Below are positions 49,885 to 62,489 of a DNA stretch of 64,000 bases, piece after piece. The stretch covers positions 1 through 64,000 of the forward strand of contig JAURVB010002612.1 of assembly GCA_033002965.1 (NCBI GenBank). The letters are read 5' to 3'. A program made the position numbers and the translations under genes. The notes under the pieces were generated by a model. It searched no databases. It was not told the origin of the DNA and worked only from the letters and a program-made list of their open reading frames with translations. The stretch comes from Piper betle (taxonomy: Eukaryota > Streptophyta > Magnoliopsida > Piperales > Piperaceae). Numbering within the stretch: the stretch's first letter is position 1; every line of letters begins with the position of its first letter.

Positions 49885-52800
49885 GGAATATATAATTTTG
49901 AATTGACGATAATACCCTGCAAGTATTTGTGTCTTTATTTCAAACATTTTTTTAATAAAATATCGTGCAGTACTTAATTTTTCACGTTTAGAGAACATAT
50001 AAAAAAGATATTAGGGTTGAATAATTACTAATCGCTAGCTAGGTAGAATATTGGATCGAAAAGAAATGTGCATTTCTGGCGTTTATCTTATCTTATGTAC
50101 ATATTATACTAAGATTACGTATTTGTTAATTGTTTCACAATTAGTAACGTAAGATAGATGTGCAAGGCACAACATGAAATTGTCAAGAAATAAAAATAAA
50201 AATTGTTAGTTTTTTCAGAATGATATTAGAAATTATGAGACAGCATATACAAAAAAGGAGAGAAGAAGCCCCCATATTGACCAGTCATGCCCATCTCCCG
50301 CTTGCTTAGAACGATGTCTCCATTTAATACCTGTTTGGCATTATCTTACAATAATAGCACTTTTACTCGAAAATCAATTTATAAAACAATATTTCTAGGT
50401 GAATTTGTTTGACTAATTGATGATGTTTATGATATATCCATCTCCTTAATTAGTTCCTTGTCAAATATTATCACAAAATGTAGGTTTAATTACTTAAAAT
50501 GGAAAAACCAAAATTCTTATGAGACCCATTTCGAAGATTCAAACATACAATTCATTTTCAGCATATTTTTTGTACTTCATATGAAAAAAATTAATAGAAA
50601 ATGGCAGGTCAGTTTGAAATCCGATGCCTTTCTTTTCCATCACAAACACTGTCCACCATTCTTTTCATATTGTGATGGAGCATGGAGTCATGAGAGATGC
50701 AGGAGTGGAAATGAATCAATCTCATCTTTTCCACACGACAGATGAAGTGATTCCCAAACGCATTGGTGACGCTTACCAAGTAATTTACACATCTTTCCCT
50801 CGAAAACATTATAAAATTTTACTCATAAATATATCTATATAAAAATAACAAATCCGCATTGTTGATTTTAGTTTAGCTTATGTACAATATGGAGTGTATG
50901 TTGATGAAATTCAATGATATGATCGAGGTGTAGGAGGTTAATTTCTGACATGCATTTGGTGTCTTCACATTCTAGATGACTAATTAATTTGAAGAAGCCG
51001 GTTATTTCAAGTCTCAAATGTAATAATAAACTAATTTGATGGAAAAATTGTCCATCTGCAGCAGGGTTAATAATTGATATAAAGAAAGGTGGCACAGCTA
51101 TTCCAAATGTTTCAATATCCATGAACAGAACGCAAGATTTACGGCAGGTTCATTGCTCGAAAGTCTTGATAATAGCCGTATACACCAATCCATTTGAGAG
51201 GAGGCTGGGCAAGGTTTGAATTTGGTAGTACAGTGGATCTGGACGCAAATGTATCCTTCCCATCTCTGTGGACGACGATCTCACAATCACCCATGGCATT
51301 TCTTCGAGAGTAGTCCCGCTGTAAACACACGACTGATTGAGAAACATCGGATTTTTGACTCTTCATTCCCTCCCTCTAACCTTGTACATAATGTTTTAGT
51401 TAATTGCTGATATGTTTTACATAAATAGTTAATTTTTAAGATGTGGCCTATCATAAGAAGCGAAGTTAGCATTGAAGAGGGTTGGCAATAACCCAAACTA
51501 ATTTGATTTAACCACCCTCAAGTTCAGGTTCAGCTTGGCTGGTTGTTACAACCATGGCAAAGCCGACTCAGAGCTTAGCTTTGTGGGGTTTTCGAAGAAT
51601 TGATCAATTTGTGTGAAGTATAAATCAAAAATTAATCTTACAAAAATTAGAATCGTGAACCAGGAGACTAAAGATGTCAAAAGAAAAACCAATTTGAACA
51701 GGGCTTTAATTATGATCGGCTAAGGTTGCCACTTGTTACGCATGGAAACTTGGAGTACTGTGTTGGACTTTTGGGCAAATGGGCAATTGATGTGGCTCAA
51801 GACGACAATCGAGCTTAGGTGGGGAGGAGACTGAGGTTGAGTCTTCGGAAAAAGGATTAGAACGGAGAATAAAGATGATAGAAGTAATCTATTGAGTCAT
51901 CGGAAAAAGGATTGGAACAGAGAATTATAAAGAAGATACAAGTGATAATGTGGACAGATGATAAGAGTGCTCTGAAAATGATTGCTCTCTGCTTGGACAG
52001 ATCAAAAGTACGAGGTTCCCAGAAAAATCCTGAAATATCGCGTCCGTAACAAGACATGAGGAGATGCATATGCATACGACTCATCGACTGGCATACGCCG
52101 GAAATGATCTATTCATAGGAGGAAAGAAACTTCCAGACACGGACGTATTCTGATTGGATCTTGATTCTTACACTCAAACAAGGGCCATATTCTTCTTCCA
52201 CTCCCCCTCTCTCCGAGAAAAAAAGAGAGAAAATGGCGTGCCACGTATATATATCCTCATGAATTCCATCAGACAATCCTTCACTTCTAACATGTTAACT
52301 TACAAACTCCAAGAAAAGGCGAACAACCTAAACAAGGTCAATGCCTGGGAGAAATCACTGAAGAAAGGACACTCACGGGACCAACAAAATGGATTTCTGC
52401 ACCTAATACGGTAACAAACCCATGCAATACACAATTCAGAGTAACAACATTCATTGTCATCATCATCATAGTATCTATATAAGACATATCTCATTAAATG
52501 AAGGTTGATTGAAAATTTAATTATGGTCATCTTTAATCACGAGAAAACCCAATTTGGCAAAAGCTTAATATTTGCAGTCAAACTAAACCAATAATGAATG
52601 GAAAAACACTATTACAAATGGCAAGCAAAAGCCAAAAAAAACTTGAAAACACGAAACTTGACCAGTCCCAACCAAACCAAGTGCAAAGCATCATACAACA
52701 ACAAACATCCATTTGTTCTCATGGCAGTTGGAGTATAGCCTACATTATTGATACATCTTCGACTAACAGCAAACAGAACTTAATATACGACTTCACTACT

Positions 52801-52921
52801 TGAGAGTTTACTTGATAACTTATTCGTGCAAAACTTTATTAACCTTCTCACTGGATCACAAATTGCGCAAGACATTATAAAGATCCAAGAAGCCACTGCA
52901 CTGTTGTCTGTATCTCAAATT
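49885..52921. other. Spacer with one orphan exon-like stretch
   Basis: It lies between the 5' end of MGL and the 3' end of 6-phosphogluconolactonase, both minus strand. Apart from 51318-51139 (separate entry), no gene is recognised. 50609-50790 keeps open frames on both strands without family features. Confidence 0.45.
51139..51318 (-). pseudogene. Orphan terminal-exon-like fragment, unknown family
   Basis: A good acceptor (TTTACAG at 51325-51319) precedes a 59-codon frame ending in TAA. The peptide reads protein-like: RDYSRRNAMGDCEIVVHRDG near the start and PPLKWIGVYGYYQDF near the end, with balanced composition unlike the flanking AT-rich DNA. I do not recognise the family and found no upstream exon. 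It may be the remnant last exon of a displaced gene. Confidence 0.35.
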
Positions 52922-54930
52922 TTACAACTTCGAAGCCGCTCCTTTGTCCAAAAACCATGTTGTCTCTCCATCAACCATGGAAACCATCCGTGCAGGAAGA
53001 GGATCAGAGTTTTCTTTATCGTCTAGAGCTTTGTGAACTGCATCAGCTTTACCAGCTCCGGTAACCACAAGAGCAACATATGAAGAAGAGTTTATAACAG
53101 GAAAGGTGAAAGTTATTCTCTCTGGTGGTGGCTTTGGAGAGTCCTTTATATATGTAACCCACTTTTCGCACTCCTTAACCAGGGGATGACCAGGAAAAAG
53201 TGAAGCAACATGACCATCCGGACCCATTCCTAGTAGCATAAGATCAAACTTGGGGAGGCCAGTGATGCTTGATGTAGCTATCACATTTATCTGAACCAAC
53301 TGCTTCAAACAAATCTCATAATCATCTGCGGCTCCCTCAGCTGAAAGAGCATCATTGATGGCATAAACTTGACCAGGAGGAATTGAAACCTGTATCATAT
53401 ATTTAGAAACATTACTTCTAACAATTGGAGCAAGCTATTTAACACGAATAATTATCAATCTATGTAAACATCATCAATTTTATGGGGGCAGAAGGAAAAC
53501 TATAAAATCATGAAGTCGAGGCAATTTAATTGAAAGGCCTCTAAACCAATTTGCTATGTGAACCATATTTCCATTGGTAAATGTACTGCACAAGCTTTCC
53601 GCTGCCGTGAATTGAAAAGCTCAAAAAATCAGTCAGAGAATTGAAAGTTAGAATATTTCATATGAAAGCGAAATTCATCAATGAGCAAGTTAAAGTAAAC
53701 TTGGGTTTTGATAGAACGAACTTCCAACTTTGAATTGCATTCTTTATTCCAGCAAAAATAATATGAATCAGCCCTCATTCTCCATATCATAATTCTGATG
53801 TCACAGCTACACTTTCTTTTCTCGTGGAAATTTGATCTAATGCAGACATGAAACCGTCAAATAATCCCATGCTTCCGAAACTGAAGCAGAAAAACCATCG
53901 AGCATACAAAAACCACTCCTATTTACCATCATCTATGCCTCTCCAAGTATCCAAGAATCAAAATTCCAAGTAAAATGTCATATCCAAGAAACACCAAAAG
54001 CAGAAATCAAGTACGTATGAATCAATAAGAAAGAAACAGAGATTTGCACCAGCAATGAAACATGACCAACAAACATTTACCTCAGTATCAATCATGTTAG
54101 TAAAACAAAAACATTGAAACGATTGCAGAAGCACAAGTCCAAAAAAATTTTATCCACAGAGACAGAAACCAGTAGCAACAGGATTCGATTTTTAAATAAT
54201 CACAGTTAAAAAATGTTATCTTTGATAACATAAACTTTATACCTTTGAAAGAAACCCATCATAGGCAAGCTTGTAGTTGCTATCCTCATGATCCTTGGGC
54301 ACAACTCGCTCATCCACCCAGAAAACATGCCACTTCGCCCATTCGATCGAACCCACATACGGCTCCTCCAACAGCTTTCTGAAAACCCCAACAACGCCCA
54401 CAATCAAAAACCACCAATCCAACCAAAAATCGAATCTTTATGCGAGCCAAACACTCCCCATACCTCATGGACTTGACGAGCGAGCCGCCGGAGAGCACCA
54501 CCGAGAAGGCGCTCCGCTCGGCCGCGAACTTCCCGGCGATCTCCGCAGTGTACTGGGCCAGGGACACCGCCAGGTCGTCCTCGGAGTCGAAGACCGCCAC
54601 CTTCCTCGCATCTCGGTTCACGATCGCCACCTCCGCCATGGAAGATCGCAGTCTCCGGCGACCAAGCTTGCTGGCGGCGGTGGAGAGGGCGGCGGTGGAG
54701 AGGGCGGCGGAGACGCAGAGATGGGTGGTGGCCGGGGAGTGGGGGAGGTGGAGTAGGTTAGTGGGTGAGGAGGGAGTCGCCGGCGAGTGTTGGCGGCGTA
54801 GGTGGCTGTGGAGAAGGGCAGCGCGGGCGAGTGCATGGGCGGAGAAGGGGCTTAAAGATGGCGCACGAGTGGCGCACGATAATGGTGGCGTATGTAGTTT
54901 TGGAGGAGGCGAAGTTTGGGAGTAGGACAT
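52922..54930 (-). CDS. 6-phosphogluconolactonase, probably plastid-targeted (PGL3-like)
   Basis: Three minus-strand exons: 54930 (or 54639)-54464, 54378-54243, 53389-52922; all phases join. The core has FSVVLSGGSLVKSM (sugar-phosphate loop), WHVFWVDERVVP, SNYKLAYDGFLSK, and LLGMGPDGHVASLFPG. It hydrolyses 6-phosphogluconolactone to 6-phosphogluconate, step two of the oxidative pentose phosphate pathway. Two starts are possible. ATG 54639 gives 259 residues (cytosolic form). ATG 54930 adds 97 in-frame residues rich in Ser, Ala, Pro, Thr, His and Arg with almost no acids (ending VSAALSTAAL..KLGRRR), as in a chloroplast transit peptide. The longer form is favoured because this uninterrupted extension has the expected composition; the core resembles the plastid isoform. 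Complete, no lesion seen. Confidence 0.93.
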
Positions 54931-56487
54931 GTAGTTGGGGTTATTTACGGTATGGGCGGGGTAGAATGAAGCCGGTCTGATTTAGATCTGATTATTTACT
55001 GCGGCCTGAATATGAACCTCTTAACAGTAAACTATTTATAATAAAACTTAACTATCAAATCACAATGCTATGAGATATCTTAGAAGCCTTGGATCAACCC
55101 TCCATCAATAATAATTATTCGCTTGAGTGGATATAAAGAAAAATCGGAAGTAATAAGTGGTAAACCACTACTATAAGCCAGATATATGTTTATGCATGCA
55201 TGGACTAAGAAGGATGCATATACTTGTTTACCATAGAAGATAATATTTTTCTCTACCTCCAAATAGCCTCAAACATAATTATAACCTTGATCATAAAAAT
55301 ATCATCTGTTGCAAAGAAAAGAAAAATGTCTATAAGAGAAGGCCAAGTAACATACGTCAAAATGAATGTTTAAAACAGCCGATCACAATGTCCTTGCTAT
55401 ATGACATTAGATAAATAAATGTACTACAAATTCCTCTCTATTATGGCAGATAGGACAAGAAGCAGATAAACTTATTCTTTATTTAAAAAGATTTTTACGG
55501 GTTGGAAGTAATTAGATTACTTTCTATCTTTCACTTAAGAAAGAGTAGCCCGTAGGGTAACTTTCTTTTCCAGTGTTTCTTTTAAAATTTAATGTAAAAA
55601 TCATTAAAAGTTGGTCTGGAAAAAGACTGAAAGACACTCTTAATTGAAAACATATCATTTGTACGGGTTGTCTAAATTACTTGGTCCGAAGAATTAGAGA
55701 AGTATCATCTGGGTGAAAATTTTGATTGATCTTCTTATGTAATGTTCATATAAATGTATTTTCTCAAAAAATAAAAAACTAAAAATTATCAACTTTTTTT
55801 CTCCGGTAGAAAATAATGAAATCAATCAAATCATCATTAATGACCATGTTTTTAAAGCCCAACTGCAGTGTTAGTAAATATACACAAGCGATGGAAACAA
55901 CACTGCAGTACCATTTATCAACTTATAATTGGCTTTAGGCAATTAGCTGGTGACTTACATTAATATCTTTTCTTGGAGTAAGTCTAAGAAGTGGTATGAT
56001 GTGATGTTACTCTTTCAACTATATGGTGAGGTTACTGATTCTAATAAGCTTCTCAAAATCTAATCATTTTTAGAAGGAAATTAGCAAAATGCGTCCTATA
56101 TTTTAGTGTAGATCTGGCTATATGATCACCCGCAAACCAGCCGGCAAAGCCTTTAGGAAGTGGCTCCAAGTTGAGCAGGAGAAGCCTGTCTTAGACAGTG
56201 TGTGGGCCTGGTGATCAATTGGGGAATCCATCACGGAATGCTCCTGTTGCATCCGTTAAGGACACCAATATTAGTATTTGTTTCAATTACAAAGTGGTAT
56301 CAGGGTAGAGGAGATTTTCTAATTAGAATAATATGGATATATTATTGGCATGATCCTATATCACTGGATGTGTTTTAATTTGCACAAAATTTAGCCCCCT
56401 ATAATAATATATATAAAGAAGGCCGGAGATCATAAAACATGCACGAATTGTACTAATAAACCGCTCTAGTAGCTGGTAGCTAGAGAT

Positions 56488-56491
<4 letters not shown>
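54931..56491. other. Spacer without recognisable gene
   Basis: The proximal part should hold the 6-phosphogluconolactonase promoter. The rest is AT-rich with no supported feature. Confidence 0.5.

Positions 56492-56529
<38 letters not shown>
56492..56529. repeat. (TA)n run flanking element E3 on the left
   Basis: About 19 TA units run directly into the first base of E3. Confidence 0.9.
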
Positions 56530-56532
<3 letters not shown>

Positions 56533-57189
56533 GTTGGGTGTTCACTAGGGGTGACCCACAGGAAAATTTTCCTGGGGTCGCCCCCAAATACTGGACCCGT
56601 CCGATCATAAGGACGGTCCAGATTTCTTCTTCTTAAAACCCTAACCCCTCCCCTCCTCCCATGCGCCGCCGCCGCCGCCGGGCCGCCGTCGCCGCCGCCG
56701 CGCGACCCCGCCCTCGCCGCCACCGTCGCTCGCCGCTCGCCACCGTCCGCGCGGCGTGGGTTGTCGCCGCGTTGCCGCGCGACCCCGCCACTGCCGGGGT
56801 TGTCCCCGCGTTGCCGCGCGACCTCGCCTGCCAGCGCCGCCCTTGCTCCTCGGCCGACGCGGACGGGTGCGGTGACGGCGGCGGTGCCATGGACGTGGGT
56901 GCGGCGAAGGGTGGCACCGCCGCTGCCGAGGGTGGCGAGGGCAGCTGCAGCGGCGCGGCGAGGGTGGCGAGGGCAGCTGCGGCGGCGCGGCGAGGGCGGC
57001 AGCGGCGACAGCGGCGGCAGCGGCGGCGGCAGCGGCGAGGGCGGCGGCGGCGGCAGTTGGAGGGTGGAGGGTTAGGATTAGGGTTTTTTTTTAAAAAACA
57101 GATCTGAGCCGTCAGATTAGATCTGACGGCCCAGATTAGGGTGACCGCAGGAAATTATTCCTGCGGTCGCCCCCAGGCTAGCCAATCCC
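56530..57189. mobile_element. GC-cored element E3, bounded on both sides by (TA)n
   Basis: Inverted ends: the left starts GGGGTTGGGTGTTCACTAGG, and the right, read backwards, starts TGGGATTGGCTAGCCTGGGG. Each end then has a CAGGAAA..TTTCCTG hairpin and a GGACGGTCC / GGCCGTCAGAT hairpin. The core changes from CCG-rich to GGC-rich. Insertion in (TA)n recalls the rice Micron elements. No coding potential is credible. Confidence 0.72.
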
Positions 57190-57215
57190 ATATATATATA
57201 TATATATATATATAA
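57190..57215. repeat. (TA)n run between elements E3 and E4
   Basis: About 12 TA units separate the end of E3 from the start of E4. Confidence 0.9.
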
Positions 57216-58065
57216 AGGGTTTAGATTTCATAAAGGGCAGGAAAACTTGCCTGCCTCACATTTTAATCTGGGCCTTCTATGTTGGTTGGACGGCCCATAT
57301 TTGATTAAAAAACAAATACTCACCCACCTACTTCACCGCCGGCAGCCGGGTGCCGGCCGCAGCCGGGCGACCCGGGGGTGGGGGGGGGCGAGGAGTGGGC
57401 GGAGGAGGGGGCGGCATTGGAGAGGGGCGGAGGGAGGCGGCGTCAGAGAGGGGCGGGTGGAGGGGGAGAGAGCGGAGGGGCTAGGAGGGCGGCGGCGGGG
57501 GCGGGGCAGGGGCAGAGGGGGAGGGGTGGGGCGTGGCGGCCGTCACGGCGGGGGCAGGGCAAGGGCAGAGGAGGCGGGGGTGGGGCGGGACGGCTGTCGC
57601 GGCGGGGGCGGGCAAGGGCAGAGGAGGAGGGGGCGGGGCGGGACGGCTGTCGCGGAAGGGGGGTGGGCAAGGGCAGAGGGAGGAGGGGGCGGGGCGGTGG
57701 GGCAAGGGCAGAGGGGGAGGGAGAGGGCGGGGCAGGGACAGGGAGGGAGAGGGAGAGGGTGGGGCAGGGACAGGGGGGAGGGGCGAGGCGGGCAGAGGAG
57801 CTGGGCGGGTGGCTGTGGCGGCGAGACGGGGTGGGGCGGGAGGAGGCGGGGCGGAGGGGCTAGGCGGGCGGCCGTCGGGGCGGGGTGGGGCTGGGCGGCC
57901 GGCCGTTGGGGTGGGCTGGTGGGCTTGATGATCTGGACCGTCCATGAAATCGAACGGTCCAGATTAAATTTTAATTTTTTTAAAAAAGAACCCATACATC
58001 TGGGCCGTCCTTGTAATCGGACGCCCAGAAAATTGTGGCGCAGAGAGTCGATTTCCTGCCTAAGT
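57216..58065. mobile_element. GC-cored element E4 with a strongly G-rich core
   Basis: The ends share a GGGCAGGAAA / TAGGCAGGAAA box in inverted orientation and an ATCTGGGCC..GGACGGCCC hairpin (left about 57280-57300; right about 57995-58030). A second hairpin lies at 57928-57965. The core 57370-57905 is an almost pure G-rich strand of GGGGC, GGGGGAG and GGGCAAG units. Long open frames here are composition artefacts. The right boundary is approximate. Confidence 0.65.
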
Positions 58066-59823
58066 TAAAAGTACATGCATGTATAGTACTGGAGCGGCCA
58101 TTCCGAGAAAGATTTCGATCCCAGCTAATAATAACTTTAGGTGTCTCCTCAAAGATTGGAATAATTGTGCATGCATGACGATATATCGAGCAAGCTAGCT
58201 ATAGCTGCTTATCAACGTCTTGAATCCATGTTCGTAAGAAAAATACATGAAACGGAGCACATTATTAGGTCAATCGTCCTAGGAAGTTCTCAAAGTTGGT
58301 CAGATCGAAGCTCGGAGTGGATGCATCGCAATGTGATCACAAGTACAATACGTGCACGTTACACTGCACCCTTCACAATCTCCAGTGGAATAATCGAGCA
58401 CATATACATGGGGATCATGCGCACATAGCTGTGACCTTCAAAGCTCAATGGCGGTGTTACCCAATGTCTCATATACAGCAGCAAGCGGCCAAATAAATGA
58501 GCCAAAGTTTGGAAGGAATCCGAAGGTTTTGCTGGGGAAGAAGGTGCTGTTCTTAGCACTACGCCAACAAGAAGGTATTATAGACTGGCCTTACATTCTT
58601 CCTTTCTCTTTGATGCTTTCCTAGGCTTGGAAAGAGGACGTGTTGCTAAGGGTCAACAGAGACACATGAGTGGCTCCACTCAAAGCTGCTTCTATGATCC
58701 ACAAGCCGTGCAGGTAGTATGATATATAATTGGCTCTCCCCAGAAAGTTGAAGATAATAAGATGCTCATTTCCTAGCTGGCACTACAAAAAAACAGGACA
58801 TGTGAAATTTGGATAAGATTGGCTATGTGATATATACATATCCAAATAATTAAAGTGCACAAATATATATTTCATTGTTAGAGATTGGATCGAAATCCAT
58901 ACTATGTAATTTATCCCCTCTCGTCTGTCATTTCAATTAGAAATGCTACCTCAATTACATCTCCTGTAAATTTGTTCACAACTTACATCGGTTTTACGAG
59001 GATTGCTAAGAATTAATGTTGTTTAATCTAAAGATTCTAAACAAAGTTTACGTAGCAATTAAGTAGTGTTAAGTTCTATGTGCTTGAGAAGGTCACAAGT
59101 ACAAGACTACTAGCAAGCTAGCTATCCAGTAGCAATATGAAAACTGCTTTGGAAAACAAATGAAAGCTACTAAACATCACATAAAGTGGCCAGCATGGAT
59201 TGTGGGTAAGAACAACCAACATTTTGTACAACTGAATTTCGTGCTTTCTTATCAGAGTTGAGATATTTGGATTCGAAAAGAAGCTAGCATGCATGATGTA
59301 GTCTCCTTTTGAGTGTACGAAATGGAAAGATATTTTGCCGATACAACCTCTTCTTTTTCTTGTTCTGGTTGCAAGCTTGTAGCACCCTCTAAGAGTCATA
59401 TTCATTAGAATGCCAGAGTATAGGAAGAAGCACACTGTAGTATGTCAGTAAAAACGTGACTTGCCCCCTTATCGTGCAGATATACAAAGAAATAAGCTTG
59501 CATATTGCATACGTTCCTGGCTAACATTTTTAAGGTTTGGAGTCTTCTTGGCCCCATGCATGATGATCAATGGAAAGGCAATGCGGAAGCTGTCCATGTG
59601 ATTATTGTACCATCTTTCGACTGGTAGTATGTCAACCAGCCCAATGGCTTTTGGTGTACTTTTGGCGTCTTAAGTGTGGCGTACGTAAAAATCATTCTAC
59701 TGGTATTCCATCTCCCTAAAGTTCACGAACTTTTGCTTCTTATATCCCTACCTCATCCATCTTCAACACTGCTTCAAATCTCCAATTCAGCTTATTGGTT
59801 CCCTGGCCTCAGCAGGTGCAGCC
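58066..59823. other. Spacer upstream of the LAZY-like gene
   Basis: No gene recognised. The last few hundred bases should contain the promoter and leader of the gene starting at 59824. Confidence 0.5.
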
Positions 59824-62290
59824 ATGAAGGTGCTGATCAGTACCTTAGTAATTAGCTCATACTGCATACTGTTTTTCTTGTGACTAATTGATCAACATTA
59901 ACATTGCTATGATATATATATTATTCTATGTACATGTTTATCTTATTATTTCATTTGACTAATTATGGTTGATAGATCTTTGGCTGGATGCATCACAAGA
60001 TCCATTTACGCAGAAGTTACAGCTTGCTATCTCATGAAAACGGTACTTATGTTGCTATTAACATAATCCATGAAGTCTTTAGTACAACATATATACTTTC
60101 TCTTGCATGATTTTTTTATTGATTTGATAACTATATTGTCTATCAATGATAAATTGGCACTGTAATCAAGGAATTCTCAAGGAAAACTTAAAGAGTAAGA
60201 ACATTGATCTTGAAGCCGGTAGCTTGGAGAAGGACACTCATGCCTTACTTGGCACCAACAACAGTGAAGCCCAAGTGCTAACATTGGAAAACCTCCATGG
60301 CTGGGAGGATGGCATTCTTGCCATTGGTACTTTTGGACTTCACCAGCTGCAGCCTTACCAATCTGATTCTGAAACTGCCATGAATGAAGATCATGTTGTA
60401 CTTGGCAAAGAAGATCATGAGGAATTAGTGGAAAACTTTGAGGAAACTCTCGCCAATTCAATGGAGGTAGAGATTATGGAGAGTCGTTCATTTCATTGTG
60501 GTGAAATAACTGAATTGTCTGATCTCAACATTGAAGAGGAGAAAGGGTCTAATGAGAGGCGGACCACACTGGCAGATCTCTTCCATGCAGAAGGAAACAT
60601 TGACTGTGTGATAGGAAAAGCTCAAATCCTGTGTGAAAACAATGATCTAACAATGTCCATGGAGACCATCAAAGAGAAAGAGGAAGAGAAGAAAAAGAAG
60701 AAGAAACAGAAGCATGGGAGATCACTCGCAAAGAAGCTGATGCCTTGGAAGGGAGAAGATGCCAAGCAGACTCCAAAATTGCAGCGGGTAAATTCCCTTC
60801 CCTTCTACATCTTCCTGTTATGATAACTGTTAATTAATCAAGTATGTAACTTTAGACATTGCTTAATCAATTCTTTGCATAAAAACATCAAACTAGCTAG
60901 TCTAATTATCCTTGCAGTGTTAATTCTCATTAATTTGCAATATTCTTCATATAGCCACTGGTATGTACCTTGAAGTGTCCCCCTTAGTTTCTCTTTAGGG
61001 GGTTAACTCGTTTTGTTGAAAATGGCCTTATTACCTTGAATATTATATACACTAATGGTGATAATACTGTGCAATCAAAGTTCTTGGACCAGCTCGCTCG
61101 TTTTACAGAAGTAAGCTCTACAATTGGTAAATCAAATAAAGATTTTTTTAAAAAAATGTCCTATGTTATTACTATATATACTGTTTTTCCTCAAAAATTA
61201 ATACTACAATACTGTTGATTCAGTATGTAATAGTCAAGTCATTAACCATTTATTATTTTGAATTTAGCTTCATAAAAATATGTGAACCTATTTTGTAACC
61301 TTCCAGTAAAAAACAACTGGACCCAGATGTTGGAATATCACCAAAACTACTGTAAACATTGTACCAGCGGTTGCTTGTCACAATTATTTCCTTCACCAGA
61401 GCCTTACATGCCCAAGAACTAGCAAGGCCCCATGCTTGATAGGATCATCCTCTATATGCCGTTTGTCTAATTGTAGTCGGCTTAGCTAAGATTCTTTTGT
61501 AGGGATGTGCTTGTCGAGATGGGGATATTCAATAATATGATATCCTATGCTTGGATGTTGTTAATTATGCCCATTTTGGGCTCTTAACTGGTTATTATTA
61601 TGTCTTGTCTATTATTAATAACAAGCCAAAAAAACATTTATAACTGGTCAAATCTAAATTAAGTGATGATCAGATAAATGTTGAGATCCAGCCAAGAGAA
61701 GGTCAATAACTTTCTGGTATAAATGTATTGTAAGACCAAATATAAGAGTCTAAATATATTGTAAGACCAAGGCATCAAAATCCATTAATTAAAGGAGTTA
61801 AAGATTTTAATCTACTTTAAACCCTACCGAAAGTAAAATTAACCCTAAGAATATTTGCTCCATATTTATTTGTAACTAAAAAATTTTGCATATCTTATTT
61901 GGAATGGCAAGATGACTCTATCATCCATCCCAGATGTAAATGCTAGCTCATTATAATAATTAATTTTTACAAATGCAAACGCAGAGTCATGCATTTGAAG
62001 CATTGTATTCTGCAATTGCAAAATACAAATGAAATTAATCTTTTAAAATGCAAAGTGGGCACGTATTAGTTTGTTTCTAATCACAAACTTATGTTTTTAT
62101 GATGACCAACAGCTCATAACAAGGATGTTGAGGAAGAAGATTCATCCAGAACTAGGAGATGAAAATTACGGAGAAGGACCAGAGGTAGAACTAAGCAACA
62201 TCAGCAAATTCTCCGGCAAACTTGACCTCAATGAGCATATCAATCCCGAAGGAAAACATGAGTACTGTGCTGCTATGCTTCGTACCGAAG
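59824..62290 (+). CDS. IGT/LAZY-DRO1 family protein (3' end not seen)
   Basis: Exons: 59824-59829 (just ATGAAG), 59976-60042, 60171-60787, 62113-62290, all phase-consistent (about 289 residues so far). The N-terminus MKIFGWMHHKIH and the motif GILAIGTFG define the IGT family; the 6-bp first exon is also typical of it. The third exon ends in a lysine-rich stretch and KLMPWKG, and the fourth encodes RKKIHPELG..NEHINPEGKHEYC. Known role: LAZY/DRO1/NGR proteins direct gravity responses and shoot or root angle by polarising auxin transport. The usual short last exon, with a hydrophobic EAR-like Leu-rich end, was not found before 64000. Reading past 62290 meets TAG at once, so either that exon lies beyond the window or the protein is truncated. 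Confidence 0.85.
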
Positions 62291-62417
62291 GTTAGTATTT
62301 TTCCTTTTCACATGGTTAATTTTAACTCATACTAGTCCATGCATATATCAAGTGCCACACACTAAAAAAGTGATTGTTACAATTTCATTTGATTAACTGG
62401 CAAGACAAAACAGTCGA

Positions 62418-62455
<38 letters not shown>
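62418..62455. repeat. (AAT)n microsatellite
   Basis: About 12 AAT units, downstream of the last visible LAZY-like exon. Confidence 0.9.
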
Positions 62456-62457
<2 letters not shown>

Positions 62458-62489
62458 TTTAAAAATATGTAAAAACTGCATTGATGGAC

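Noticed and set aside
56661..57107. Arg/Ala-rich frame in element E3
   Set aside because: CCG/GGC triplet translation inside an element with inverted ends; not a gene.
57247..58068. 273-codon open frame and antisense partners in element E4
   Set aside because: Pure low-complexity GGGGC-type translation; the reading frame is open because the sequence lacks A and T.
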